From Cotesia glomerata (taxonomy: Eukaryota; Arthropoda; Insecta; Hymenoptera; Braconidae): a stretch of 64,000 nt of DNA. The DNA lies in contig NC_058164.1 of assembly GCF_020080835.1 (NCBI RefSeq), forward strand, positions 11,230,142 through 11,294,141, given 5' to 3'. Below, piece by piece: positions 1-13,126 of the stretch (the stretch's first letter is position 1; each line of letters opens with the position of its first letter). The position numbers and the translations under genes were made by a program. Below the pieces are notes generated by a model. It worked only from the letters and a program-made list of their open reading frames with translations. It made no database searches and had not been told where the DNA came from.

Positions 1-857
1 CTCCATAGTATTGAGCGTCCATGTAGTTGGACAGTGGCTCTGGACTTCCATCATAAAAGCTGCTGGTATATCTTAAACGTACTTGATGAACCTCTGTTCC
101 CACTTCTTTTAAAGTTGTTCTGACGCTTGGAATTTTATGCATAGGAATTCTATGAAAAATTATTCATTATTGATAGTCATTTTTTAACATGAAAAAAAAA
201 ATACGATCTAAATTATTATAAATAATCAATATAAATATATTATACAGCTAAACTTGAGTAAATGTTTTGTAATGAAATTAAAGAGCAGGAAATGTATACT
301 AAAATCGATTAATTTGATTATAAATATTTTATGTCAGCAAATATACACTTGTTCATAAAATTAATTATTTTCAAAACAGTACTGTTAGTGTATTTATTTA
401 AAAATGATAATCTTTTTATAAAGCTGATGATTCCTTACATTATTTAATTCGCATAAATGAAAAATTATGAGTCTGATAAGTTAAGAATGACCCTCTTTAA
501 TCAAAACAAAGGTCAACTTTATTAATGTAATACTATGTCTAAGATTTAATTAAATACGCGTATTTCATGATACTTTTTATAAATTATTTTTTTTAAAAAT
601 AGGAAATTTTTTTATTAATTGCTAATAGTAAATGTTTATCGAATTTTTATTTAATATCCAATTTATGAGAATGGAACAAAAATTAAAATGATTATATATT
701 TATTAATAATTCAATTTAGTATGAAAAATGATGATTTTTAAGAAATGAATACTAGCAACAGTATCATGGATCAAAAATATTAAAAATTAGCTTACCTTAA
801 TAACGACGCATTTGATAATGTTAGAATAAAGGCAAGCCATGGCAACAGTCGCCACAT
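1..857 (-). CDS. Cathepsin D-like aspartic protease, 5' part only (runs off left edge)
   Basis: Two exons of a pepsin-family (A1) protease are visible. Exon 1 (857 down to 796) starts MWRLLPWLAFILTLSNA, a typical secretory signal peptide, and ends at a GTAAG donor. Exon 2 starts at 149 after a TAG acceptor and runs past base 1; the split Arg codon joins in frame. Exon 2 encodes RIPMHKIPSVRTTLKEVG, the inhibitory propeptide signature of cathepsin D/lysosomal aspartic proteases, and then PLSNYMDAQYYG, the start of the mature enzyme. The catalytic Asp residues lie beyond the window, so activity cannot be judged. The family cleaves proteins at acid pH in lysosomes or gut. It lies in tandem, same strand, with the diverged protease at 2165-4037. 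Family call is secure; exact orthology is not. Confidence 0.85.
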
Positions 858-2164
858 TTTAACAAATTAAAATAATTCGGTATTTATAAAAAAGAGATAA
901 ATTCTTTTCAGAATTTTGATTGATGTAATAATATTATTGAATAATTTGTAGACAGCTGACTGTGTAGCTTGCAACTAAATGCAGAATGTTATTTTGTCGT
1001 AGTTATTATAACGGTTGAAGCGGAAGTACAGTAAATGGTCAAAGTTTTATTTACGTTTTTCGTTGAATCACTGTGCGATCATATGACTAGTCACCAACCA
1101 ACCACAATATACTATACATTTCAAACGCTTTATCTTCTCATGTTATTAATATGTCTTTATTTGTAAAAACTTTTATTTTTATTTTATTTTCTCCGTTGTA
1201 TTGAAAGTAAAAATAAAAATAAAAAAAATTATGTTTAGAAGTATATTTCTCTTTATTAAAAAAAATTTTTTTTATCAAATTATTTTTTTTTATACAAAAA
1301 TTTTGTTCATTTAAAAATTTCATGTAGTTTTTACCCTTACACATTTCATTTTAACTTAAAAATTTTTATGAGTAATAAATAATAATATTTTAAGTAGTAG
1401 ACATAATTTTTTGGTTTTATTACTGTAAAGATTACTTATCACATTAAAAAAAATGTACTTGGAGATAATTCAAGAGACTATTATGTGCAATTGTTTTAGA
1501 GTATTATTTAAAATCAATTAGTAATTCACAAAATAAACAACAAATTTTTGAATACCTGATAATAATACTAAAATTAACATGCTTTTAATAACTTTAAGAG
1601 TCTGGAATTAACAGACATTATAATAAAAAAAATAAAAAAAGAAATTCCACTTCTAGATATTTTAAAAAATGATTGATCTAACTTCAAAAAAGTTTTTTTT
1701 CGGTAATAATTTATAAGTATGAAAAATAAAAACAGTTGTCAGATATTTGCTAATAATTTCAGTTTCTCAATAAGTTTTAGGTTTTTTTTTTTTTTTTTTT
1801 TTTTTTTATAAAAAAAGTATCGTAAAAAATATTTGAAAAAAGGTCGACAAGTGGAAATTTAAAAAAAACTTTAAATGGAATTATTTAGAATATATATTTT
1901 TATAATTAATTTATTTTTTTAAAGAGATCAGAAAGTTGTTGGTCGATTTCGGTATCATATTTGATAATTTAAGTATTATGAAAGAAATCATTTGTTTGAG
2001 CATAAAATTTTTGATTTTTTTTTATATACTGTGTATAGATAATGTATATGTATATATATAGGTATATAATGTATAGCTATATATTATTTTACTTAAAAAT
2101 ATTTAAGATAAAATTGTATAAAAAATTCTTGGTTCGTTGAGAACACCATAAATATTTAAAAAAT
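858..2164. other. AT-rich intergenic DNA between the two protease genes
   Basis: The stretch is dominated by A/T homopolymers, including a T run near 1783-1807. The only ORF of note (1138-1344, minus) is Lys/Asn/Phe-rich low-complexity translation. The bases just above 857 would hold the promoter and 5' UTR of the left protease gene. I see no RNA gene or recognisable mobile element. Confidence 0.6.
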
Positions 2165-4037
2165 TTAAAATTTAATTTTACCAAGAGCAATGGTTCCATT
2201 TAAATGAAATTCAGCATAAAATTGCATTAAAAATGCACCTCCAATTTCCCAATAACCCAATCCACTCGTGTCCGGTATAAATGGTGATAAACATAACTGC
2301 ATTCCATAATAAACCAACTAAAACATAAATAATAAAATTAAATGAACAATAATGAAAGTACAATAAACTTTCATAATAGATTAAAGATTAATGGCCCTAC
2401 GTGCTGAATATAATACTTTGAGTCGATTTTAAATTCAGTTCCAGCTAGAATAAATGAAACGTGTGGTAATTTAGCAAATGATCGACAGTCAACCTGAAAA
2501 AATACAATGTAATAATTAAAATAAATCAATATATTTGATAATTGAATAACATAAAAACTGATGTCTAATTTAAGTGTATGTTACTTTCAAAAATTAACAT
2601 CAATTTACCATGTATCTGTAAGGCCAAACTTTCATAATTTCTTTTGCACCCAATAAATTATTTATTTTCATTATATCAGCAGGTGGTCCAGATATTGTGT
2701 TAACGCTGGTATCAAATATAGCTTTGCATGATGAAGTACAAAATGGAAAAGTTTTGTTTGAGTTATCAATAACGAGTCTAAAATAATATCAATATAATTA
2801 AAGGAGATTGTTTAGTGATCAAATTAATTAAAATTATACTAAATACCGGTCAATTTTAATCATCCAATATTTTTTAGTAATTACAGGTAACCATATTAAG
2901 CTTCCATTAATTTTATCTCTTTCCATTTCACCAAGAATCAAACTGCCTGCTCTATCAGTAGATGAATCGCTGAAAAAAAATTCATTAATATTAAATTAAT
3001 TAGTATCTTTTGATTTTTTTTTTTTTTTTTTTTAATACTACCGATTCAGATAAAATGTAAAAACTGGTTTTTTAACAATCTTTTGTCCTAGCATGTTGTA
3101 AAAAAATGGTTTTTGGCTGCACTCATTCAACGAAGAAAATCCAAGACCGATAATTCCATCAGCTTTTGTCATCAGAAATGGAATGTTAGACATATGAGTC
3201 ATCTCGATAAACGATTGACCAACAACTTTGACATGCGAAAGCTGGAATATCAAATATATTATTAAATACTGTCTTATAATTACGCTATTTAATTAACTAT
3301 ATCAAATTTTGCATACATGAAAATCATCAATCGAAACTATGCCTCTCAAGCTTTCAGCTTTGCTTTCAATAACGCATTCAGTTCCATTTTCTTTAAACGT
3401 TGATGATTTGGAGCTGTCGTATCGATTATGAATCACTAAAAATTTATTTTATTAGAAACTTGATAAATTTAAACTTTACATATTTTTATAAAAAATTAAG
3501 TTACTGCAAGCAATTTCAAAAAGTCCACAGTGTTGAGATGGTACCCAGGAATCAGACCATGTTGTATCAAAAATGACTTTGAATGTTTGAGCTGGTTTTC
3601 CAATACTAATAATCCCATAGTATTCCGCCTAAAATAAGAATATCTATAATTTTGCTTAAAACATTAATTCTCAAGTAAAGTTTTTATAATATTCATACAT
3701 TTAAAAATTTATATAAAGAAACAGTCTCATTAGTCCATTTATTTTTTGAAGCATTAATATGATTCAGAAGTTCATGTTTATCATGGGTCTTATCGCTGAA
3801 TATATCAATTCTATAGATAAAAATAAAAAAGAAAATTATGTCCTGCTGATTATGATTCATAGAAGATAAAGAAATTATAAATCAAATTTCGACATAAATG
3901 TAAAATAATTTTCTATTATAATTAGAATAAAATGTTTTTACTTATGTTAGTTAATTAAAATAATTTACTTACACTATTGCCGCATTTATGTAGTTAAAAA
4001 TAATTATAATTAATAAGTACTTAATCAAGTTAAACAT
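2165..4037 (-). CDS. Secreted aspartic-protease homologue with altered catalytic triads (probable pseudoprotease)
   Basis: Nine exons on the minus strand: 4037-3973, 3810-3699, 3628-3505, 3435-3317, 3241-3042, 2969-2847, 2777-2609, 2493-2401 and 2317-2165. All have GT-AG borders, they sum to 1158 nt and keep one frame, giving 385 aa, the usual A1 length. Residues 1-21 form a signal peptide; a short pro-region follows; the mature core starts near AEYYGIISIGKPAQ (residue 60). Family landmarks are present: DSWVPS, the IACMIHNRYDSSKSSTF stretch, ADGIIGLGF, PVFTFYLNR and WEIGGAFLMQFYAEF. Both catalytic loops are changed: DTG is DTT at residues 80-82 and DTS at 270-272, and the flap YGTG motif with its Tyr is missing. 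The fold should form, but catalysis is doubtful. Purifying structure (splice sites, frame) argues it is not a dead gene. A ligand-binding, venom or digestive role would be guesswork. Confidence 0.88.
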
Positions 4038-5602
4038 GATGAATTAAATGTTTTGTTTACTTGTAGGTAATACTTGATCATCAACTTTATTTGAACTTAT
4101 TTAACTATTATATTTGAACAAAAATCGAATTTACAAATAATAGCAGATTACTTGGGATTCCCACCAAACGAAACTTATGAATGAAAGTGATTCTCAATTC
4201 AATTACATATGAACCTTAGCAAAGAAAGTCTTTGGAGGAAGAGATGTACTTAGTTACCAACTGATGTGAAACGATGGTATCGCGTAAAAATATATAAAAC
4301 GATTATAAAATTCATAAATTTTTCACTAAATTTAAATAATTTATTAAATAATTAGTTATTATAATCTAAAAAATGAAGAAAGAACTCAGAATTAGTTTTG
4401 AACACTTTTACTAAATTATACAAACTTTAATCTTAATTTATATAAAGTTGAACACAAAAGAAATAATTTATATCAAATTTATGATATTTTTATTACACAT
4501 TTTTAAACTCCTGTAATATTATAATATTTATTTCGTCATGTTATAAGTCAAAAATATTATTAAGTCTGTAATCAAGTTATAGTTGCACATTGCACTGTTA
4601 CGTTATAATTAATAAAATCAAAAATTTACTTTTTTTTCATGAAAGTTATAGTATATAATTGATTAATAAATAGAAAAAATATTATATTCGAAGAAATTAT
4701 AAGAATTTATGACAACTTTTTTTCTTTTAAAATTTTCTAAGTTTTGAACCTACACATTCCACATTAAACAAGACAAACAACTATAAGTCAAAAATTTGAC
4801 TGTCAAGGAAAGTCGATATATTTGTTTTTTCTTTTTTTATTCCTCAATACACCGTAGAATATTTTTGGACATTACTAATGAGTCAACATGAAACCTGGTC
4901 GTATGAATAAATATAGATATGATTCTACGGTGGATTGAAAATTTCAACTGAATAAAAAAAGAAAAATAAATAAATGTTCATCGGAAGTCAGCGATGCTAG
5001 TCTTACACAATTGTTACATAGATATTTGGTATTTTTTTTTACCAAATTGTGATACAGGAATGTATTTAGTCAACAGAAAAATAAGTTTTTTTTTTGCCGT
5101 TAATACCGTATAGTTATCTCTGAAAATGCTAAACACAATTTAACATTCTTTTTTTACTTAATTCGGCAATATCTCTAACGAGAATCGTATATTCCACAGC
5201 ACCGCATTAAAATATTTCCGAATTACAAATATAGTACTTATAACATTATTTGCGTACTTATTTCTTATCGTAACAATATAACAGGTTAATGTGCATGGAT
5301 TTGCATGTAAGAGAGGACGATGATGAAGAACGGTAATATAATACATATTCAGGTGGGATAATATAACACTATTTAACTTAATTAATATGAATATAATAAT
5401 AATAATAATAATCCATAAAGGATGAGATTTTTTAATGTAATTTAACTGTTGTAATATATAATGGATAAAGAAAAAAAAAATTAACAATGTAATCCTTTCG
5501 TCTTCTCCTACTGCACACTGATGATTCTGTTTAAATTTAAATTCACGCTTAGATGGTGATAATGTCCACAGATTACGGTGTACAGATGATGTAAGTGAAA
5601 TA
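4038..5602. other. Intergenic DNA between protease and acidic-protein genes
   Basis: AT-rich sequence holding the promoter side of the protease gene and the 3' UTR side of the gene at 5603-7592. Apart from the hairpin repeat at 4826-4966 and an (AAT)n tract near 5396-5412, nothing is recognised. The 167-codon minus ORF at 5158-5661 is low-complexity translation of this DNA running into the next gene's last exon in another frame. Confidence 0.5.
4826..4966. repeat. Small inverted-repeat (hairpin) element
   Basis: The left arm 4826-4860 (ending CAATACACCGTAGAAT) is mirrored by 4922-4966 (starting ATTCTACGGTGGATTG and ending in A-rich AATAAAAAAAG), with about 60 bases between. The form is that of a short MITE. 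No family is recognised and no clear target duplication is seen. Confidence 0.5.
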
Positions 5603-7592
5603 TTAGGCAGCAGTCTTGGAATCACCGTTGCTTTCAGCTTCAACAACAGGTTTGTCTTCAACTTTAGCCTTTTTTTCAGGAGTCACACCATCAGTAGCAT
5701 CCACGGCTTCTTGGCCAGCAGTGGATTTCCTTTTTATGCAACATACCTCTTCTTCGACTGGTTTTACTGTAATCAAGGTTAAAAATAAAATTTTAATTAT
5801 AAATAATCATTAAAGGCATTAAATATATTTTACTGCAAATGAATAAAATTATACCTGGAGAGTCACCATTTTCCGTCGACGCAACTTCTTTCTCATCGGC
5901 TTCTTTTTCTTCTGTTGATCCATTTGTTTTGGCATCATTGTCAGCTCCATTTTCAGTTTCCGATGATCTTGAATTTTCATTAACTTCCTCTTCGGTAACC
6001 TCCTTTTTTTTTTCTTCCTCCACTACTTTCTTCTCTGGGGAAGCAACAACTTTGGTTTCTCTATAATAATAATATTTAAAAAAAATTAGTCAGTTTGAAA
6101 AATAATTATTCATTTATTAATAAAATAACTTTAGCAAACTAAAAATAATGAATGACGTAAATTTTCCAAGAATGATATTCGATAATTATTTCGGTAGTCG
6201 TCACAGGTTTTATTTATTTTATTTTATATTTTTTTTTATTTAACGATATACTGACATCCCGCCAGACAAAAATTCCGTCTTTGAAGAAAAACATGTGCTG
6301 CCCTCTAAGTTAAACAACCTCATCCCCTCTTAGATGCTGACACTGACAAACTCATGGCATTTCAACGCGGTTTACCGCGCTCTTTCTCCTCAGCTCTCTG
6401 AATTTCCTTAACTTCATGCATCGTTTCGTTCTTTTTACTCAGTAAAACATAATAAATTTTCTTTATCCTCTACATATGATATTTTTACCTAACTAGAATT
6501 TACAATAGCAACTAAGCAGAGAAAAAAAAATTGAAGACAATTCCGGTGACTACGAAAGCGAGACGCCGGGTACTATGCTAGTGTGTAATGTGTATATGTA
6601 TAGTTGAGTTTACGACAGCCGTAGGATTGTTTGATACTTCCACAACGTTGGAGAGCCAGTGGATCGATATTCCGGCCGTTCTCTTTTGGAAGTGACGCGC
6701 GTACAGTCATTATCAAAAGGCCGGTTTCTGTTTCGCTTGACTGTATGAATTCAACATTTTTATATACTGTATACTGACGATTGTACTTAGAGTTGAGTTT
6801 GTACACGACCTAAATCCAACAATTTACTGTCTACCCGCAGGAGAGTATTGGTATAATATATACGTATATAGATAAATTTTATAGCGTAAGCACCTTCAGG
6901 TAATCAACTTTCACAATAAATAGGAATACTAATATGACCCGGCGTCTAATATAACCATGATCTCATTTTTGTATAGAATAATAATATTAACAATTATAAT
7001 GTAGCAAAATCAACTGTCATCTTTTTCCAATTGAGATAATACAAAGTAAAAAAATATGCGATACAAATTTTGTTTAAAAATTATCAAGAAGACAATTTGA
7101 AAGTTGCGTGGGACGATGGCAAAAAATAAGTCAAACGGCCGGCGTCCCCTAGCCCTCCTGCTCGAAGTATAATTCGTTACAGCGTCAGACGATGCTATTC
7201 AATTTTCAACATCAGTTAGTAAAAAATAAACAAAAATGATTACGGGTAATTGTTAATCTCAATTCAAAGATCATAAAAACAACTTTTATTTCTCATCAAT
7301 TCACTTTTTAAACAATTTATTGACGAGCAAGGAAAGGATGAGATGCGCCGTCAAAACGCGTTTCCCGCTAAATTTTTCTTCGACTTAAAACAAACAATGA
7401 TAATAACTATAATAATAATTAATAATAATTGATCAATAAAGAAAAAATAAATTAACAATAATAGAGGGTTGAACGGCGTTACTATCGTAGCGTGCTTTTT
7501 ACTCGAGTCGGTTGCCATTTATTATATTTTTTATTAGTTAACTAAATATAGCTTTAATAAATGAATACTTACTTAGTTTCGACATCAGCCAT
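5603..7592 (-). CDS. Small acidic, prothymosin-like nuclear-type protein
   Basis: Three exons: 7592-7573 (MADVETK start), 6060-5855 and 5766-5603, all GT-AG, total 390 nt, 129 aa. The short 20-nt first coding exon is followed by a 1.5-kb intron. The protein is almost wholly Glu/Asp/Lys/Ser with no hydrophobic core: Lys-Glu alternation in residues about 15-40, an acidic Asn/Ser middle, then a short CCIKRKS segment and a PEKKAKVED basic patch that could be a nuclear localisation signal, ending GDSKTAA. Size, composition and the MAD(V/T)E-type start resemble prothymosin-alpha-like proteins of insects, which are disordered histone/chromatin-binding proteins. The resemblance is compositional, so the name is tentative. 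The gene model itself is well supported by frame and splice sites. Confidence 0.75.
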
Positions 7593-8328
7593 GATGAATG
7601 TTGATCAATTAATCAGGAAGCACTTAGGTACACTTGAAATCCTTGAGATTAAATATATTTTTTGTTATAAAATATACTAAGTAGTACGTATAAATTTGTG
7701 AACGACACAAGAGAAGCGAAGCACCAGAGAAACACTTATGCTACCAACGCGCAAATGGCTGAGAGACTCGTTCTCAACCACTCTCAAACTCTCCACTCGG
7801 CGATTCGCTTCGCTTCAATTCCCCCTCTCTTGATTTACCTAGCCGGCCGGCAGCGGCCTTCAAACAGTTTTCTTTCCCGCTCGTTTACAGATGGCGCTCT
7901 TATTCATCAATCTTTTACACGTACACACTTGCTTGTGTGTAGGGTTAACGTTTCTTATACACATAAGCATTTATTGTATTTATATACGGTTATACAAATT
8001 TAACCCAATTCAATGTTAAATTTTTTATTTTATTCAATCGTAAATTGACTACTAGATATTTAAATCTTTATTTGAAAAAAAATAAACAAAAAAAACAAGA
8101 ATTTTATTTGAATTTAACAAAAAAATATCTACGTTAGATAGGCGCTTTTTCTTTGATTTTTTTCATTTATTTGTAGATGTGTATCTCCACAAATACTTAG
8201 AAGCCGCTTGTATTATATAGTGTCGTCAAAGTCGGTAGTAATGCGAGCAGGTCCGTACCTTTAATCTATTTCTCCTTTTTCATTCAGTTTTTTTTTACGA
8301 ACAAACTACGTAAACATTTTTAGAATTT

Positions 8329-8440
<112 letters not shown>

Positions 8441-11400
8441 TATTTCATTAATACAAGCTAATAAATTTTCTTTTGTTGATCTAGAAATTTCATACTATGT
8501 AGAGCGCGACAAAAATTTTTTTGTATGTATTCTTGATACTTGTGAGTAGACTAAAAAATATATATGCATGTATGAGGATATATATATATTTATTCAAAAT
8601 TGTTCGTGCAATATTTTCAAGATAAAGTATGCAATCTAGGTAGTACATTTAGAATGTTCTAGAACCTTTACGTTTGGCCTCGTTTCCGGCGCATGGATAT
8701 ACTAAAAGGTGCGCAATATCAGGTCTTTTCCATCATATATATATATATGTGTGTGTGTGTGTGTATGTATATGTTTTTTACCAAAATTAATTAACTAATG
8801 GCTCATTAAATTTTTATCATCAATAAATTGAAGATAAAAGTTTGATTGATTCGTTGAAATTTTTTAAACAAGAAAAAAAACCCATTTAATAATTTATTAA
8901 TTTAAAAAAGAATCAGAAAAAAATAACGCCGAGCTTCTTTATCAATTTTTTATGAGGGTGTTCTAAATAATCGCATTTTCCATCATAATATTGTATTTGT
9001 AGTATGTTTTTAAGTATTTACGCATGCGTTAGATCAATTGGTTATAGATGAATTTATTTGATGAAACATTTAAAAATGACTGAGAAACAATTTTTTACTT
9101 TGCATAAAAATTAATAAAGCACTTTGTTTATTTTAATATATGATTTTTTTATTTACAATATTTAAGTGTAAACATTTTGTAGATGGGGATAGAGGTGATG
9201 GTTTCATTGAATGACTGAGAGATTTTTTTTTCGTTAATGTACTTTTTTTATTTTACGGAGCACGCGCCGGCAGTCATCGTGTAATACACGAGCACGTTTT
9301 ACTCGAGCGGGAACAGCTGCCGGCGAAACCGTCGCAGGTGAAGATATGCTGGGCAGATGTACCGTTTTTAGGGAAGACCACAAGTCACCACACTTACTCC
9401 ACTATGGGCTAGTAGTAGTGTAGGTAAACGATGTGAGGAGAGGAATTAGATAGTTGGGTTGCTTATTAAAAAAAAAAAAAAAATAAATAAATAAAGTAAT
9501 TATAGATTCGTCTTTTTTAAAGAATTACATTTACAATTAATTGGAGTTAGAAATAAGCTTTTTCCAGCCGTTAAAATATGATAAAAAAATGTTATTAAGT
9601 ACACCTATTAACATATTAGTCTAATGAGTTTGATAAAAAATAATCTAATTCTAAGAAATTTTTAATTTTTGAGAAAAAATATTTTTTTTTTAATTTGAAG
9701 TTTAGTTATTATTTTTTTTTCGTAATGATATATTTATAAATAAAGTTCGGAATATTTCAACCCATGATAATGATATTTAGATTTTTTTTTAAATAATCAC
9801 ATTTTTTTTTAATTTTATCAAAAATAGAAAAATTACAAAAGAAAAAAATTTTTTTAACTGCAAATTTTTCGATTAAAAAATATTTGTAGAGAAAAGATTC
9901 AAATAAATAAAACATTGACGTTTCTTTAAATGCTTTAAAACTAATTAACTAATATAATTTTGACTATTTTTACGGGAAGTATCATAAAAGCGTTGCAAAA
10001 TAAAATAATTTTAGAAAAAAAATATTAAATATGTACATTTTCCTATATTTTATTACTGAAAATACGGGGGACCCTGTATTCCCCACTTCCAAATAATTAC
10101 CTTAGTATTTTATCAGAAATTTTTTTAAGTTAAGAGAATATGGAGAAGCTCTATGACGTTGTTATTGAAAATCGATTTATCCTCGTCGTCATGATGAAAA
10201 TAATTGAGGTCAAGTGTGGAGAGTAAATTAATATTTGAATAATTACTTATTTATTTAATTATTATTATTATTTTTTAATTATTAAGGCGGTTAGACACGA
10301 CATATATAGCTTGAGCTATTGCTTTCCTTTTTGCTCGCTATTGCTGCCTTTCTCTCGGATTATCATTAGCTCACTTTTACTCATGATTATTTTGTGAATA
10401 AAAATTCTTTCCATTGAGATATTGATCAAACCCTTCGTCAAAATATTTTTTTTTAAATAATTTACAAAAAGCGATTCATGTAAACAAAAGTTTTTAGTTT
10501 TTTTAGATTTTAGCAGATTCGGTGAGACAATTTAAAATAAGAGTGTTTGCCTAAATTTTACTATGAGCTGCACGTCAAAAGTTCATTTTTGAATAACTTA
10601 TTACTCGAAAACTCCTTATCAGATTTAAGAAAACAAATTATTTTATATGTATATATATATATATATATATTTAATAATAACTAACATTTCAAAAATTCAA
10701 CCTTTTATCTTTACGTTGCTTCAATGTGCGATTTACCTTAATTGAGTTACATAGTGTATGATAAATTTATGATAAAGGAAAAATATTTTAATGTCACGTA
10801 TATAAAACTATCCTATTCATATCTATAGAATGGAATGGATAGTGCGTTTTCACAATTTTATTAGCGAAACATATATGAAACCGAACGTTATTTCGACGGT
10901 ACTAATATATAACTTAACCTACATCTTCGTCTTTTACTAACAGTATATTTAGCGCATGCGACAAGTTTTTTACTCTTCTTGGCTACTCATCAATTTTTCT
11001 TAACTTTCAGTACTTCATTGGAATCGCTTTCAATTTTAAACTCGTATAATACGATAACTCATACAATATCATATTACGACTATGTCACATTGGCTTTTTC
11101 TATGTAGGTATCTGTTACATATGTGACAATTCTCTATCTCTAGGAATGTAAATAGTTCATTGATCTACAGTAATGTTTTTTTTTTTGTTTGAAAAGATGG
11201 TCATAAAATATTTTATTAACGTTCTGCTCAGTTATTTTAAATTACACACTTGTAGCTATTTTGGATGTACGTAATTGAAGTACAGAGGAAGTAGAACGAA
11301 ACTCTGATATACTAGATATACAGGTGGTTCCAAAAGTTTTAATAAGTTTAAAATTTAATCATGTTTCAGATCAATAATTTTAATTACTAATAAACGTCAA

Positions 11401-12058
11401 GTTTTTGTTTTTTTTTTTTTTTTTTACAATAAATCAGTAATCACTTGTTACTTTTATAAACGTGACTATCGTTTATAATAGTAACGGTTCGTTTTTCTCT
11501 ATCTAAATTTAATGTTGACCATTTTTACATCAGGTCATATTTCTCCGGTTAGCATATTATTTTTTTTTTTAATTTTGTTTCGAGTCATTTAATTTAATCA
11601 GTAAATTATAAGAAAGTGTCGGCTGTGGTAGTTTTTAACACTATGTACCAGTATGACGGGCAAATAAATACGTGATGATAATAAATTTGTCTGCAATCGT
11701 ACAGGTGGTCAATGATAACGATATTGAATTTAATAGCGTTATTTCTGTGTTCTGCTATCTTAGTCCTCAGGGCGGAGAGGAGAAAATCTATTGTTTGAAT
11801 TCACAAAACCACGCTTCTATTTAAATCGTTTATTAACCAAATGTAGAATATGTATACACAACTTTACTTATTTTTGATAGTCTATATCTATGCAACTAAT
11901 TGAAAATGTCCACAAAAATTGATAAGAAATTTTGCAGGCTAAAAAAAAATGATGAGAAATCATAAAAATCTACGATGAGTATGTATGAGATTTTTTTAGC
12001 AATATTTATTATATATGAAAATTTTTCTGTACTTACTTTGTTAAAAATCATTGATTTT

Positions 12059-12105
12059 TAAACCAAAGAATTGTTCGTTTTTTAAACCAAAGAATTGTTC
12101 GTTTT
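12059..12105. repeat. Exact tandem duplication of a ~23-bp unit
   Basis: AAACCAAAGAATTGTTCG followed by a T run is present twice back to back, apparently a recent local slippage or duplication event. Confidence 0.85.
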
Positions 12106-13126
12106 GATTTTGTATTTTAAAAATAGGCTGATAATTAAAACGAAACTAAATGATAAGATTAAAAACAATTAAATACACTCGTCATTTTAACTATAACTAA
12201 TAGCACAAGATATATATAAAATGAATAATCTATTTAGGAAAATATATAAAAAAAATAGGTTTTAGGTAAGTGTTTTTTTTTTCCAGATTACAAAAGTATA
12301 AATTGATGTTTCAATATCGAGAGATTAATAACCAGAGTAATGATTGATTTATTGACAAATTATAATTAGTTTCTCATTAATGATGATGTAAGTCTATAAA
12401 AAAATCTTATCGATTTTTCAGATTATTGATTTCTTATAATAATTATAAAAAATTAAATAACAAAAAAAAAGCAGCGAGTCTTTATATTTATACATAAATT
12501 CTTGGAATAAAACAGTTTATGAGTCAGTTAGTTAACAAAAACTTTATTCGCATATTAATATAGATTCTATATTTAAATCTCTATCAATTTATTGAAAACA
12601 ATACCATTGTGAAGTTTTCATAAGTTTTTTTATATAACAATAATTATTAATGAACTGAGATCTTGGAGATTACAATAAAGTGAATGAGATACGAGAAATT
12701 GAGATCGAAAGTCTTAACGTCCCGCTAAGAAAATCGAAGATTTTCAAAAATCGGGAATTTATTGTTTTTACCCCGTTTCGCAAAAATCGAGTTTTCATCA
12801 GATCTCGACGTTTGAAGGTCATAGGAAGCTTCCCTGACTACTCCCGCAAGGTTGTCACTGTGTGTGTGTGTGTTTTTTTTTTTTTAACTTAGGGGGGGGA
12901 ATCCCTTTTACGGATTCCAGGCATAGCTGTTCGGCCTGGATATGTGGCGACTCGACGCAGCGTCATACTAAAACTCGACACTAACGCCCTTACCCACTAA
13001 ACCCTAAACCCCTTTTCCTTCTTTCCTCTAATCCCTCATGGAAACCGCCGTCAGGCATTACTTCGTGAAGGGAGGATCTAGCTACTGCTCTTCCTTCTGG
13101 TGGCTAAGGTGTTAACTACCTTCCTT

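Noticed and set aside
1138..1344. 68-codon minus ORF
   Set aside because: Translation of A/T-rich DNA with Lys, Asn, Phe and Tyr only.
7698..8003. 101-codon ORF upstream of the acidic-protein gene
   Set aside because: No ATG context, composition or domain support; lies in a promoter-like region.
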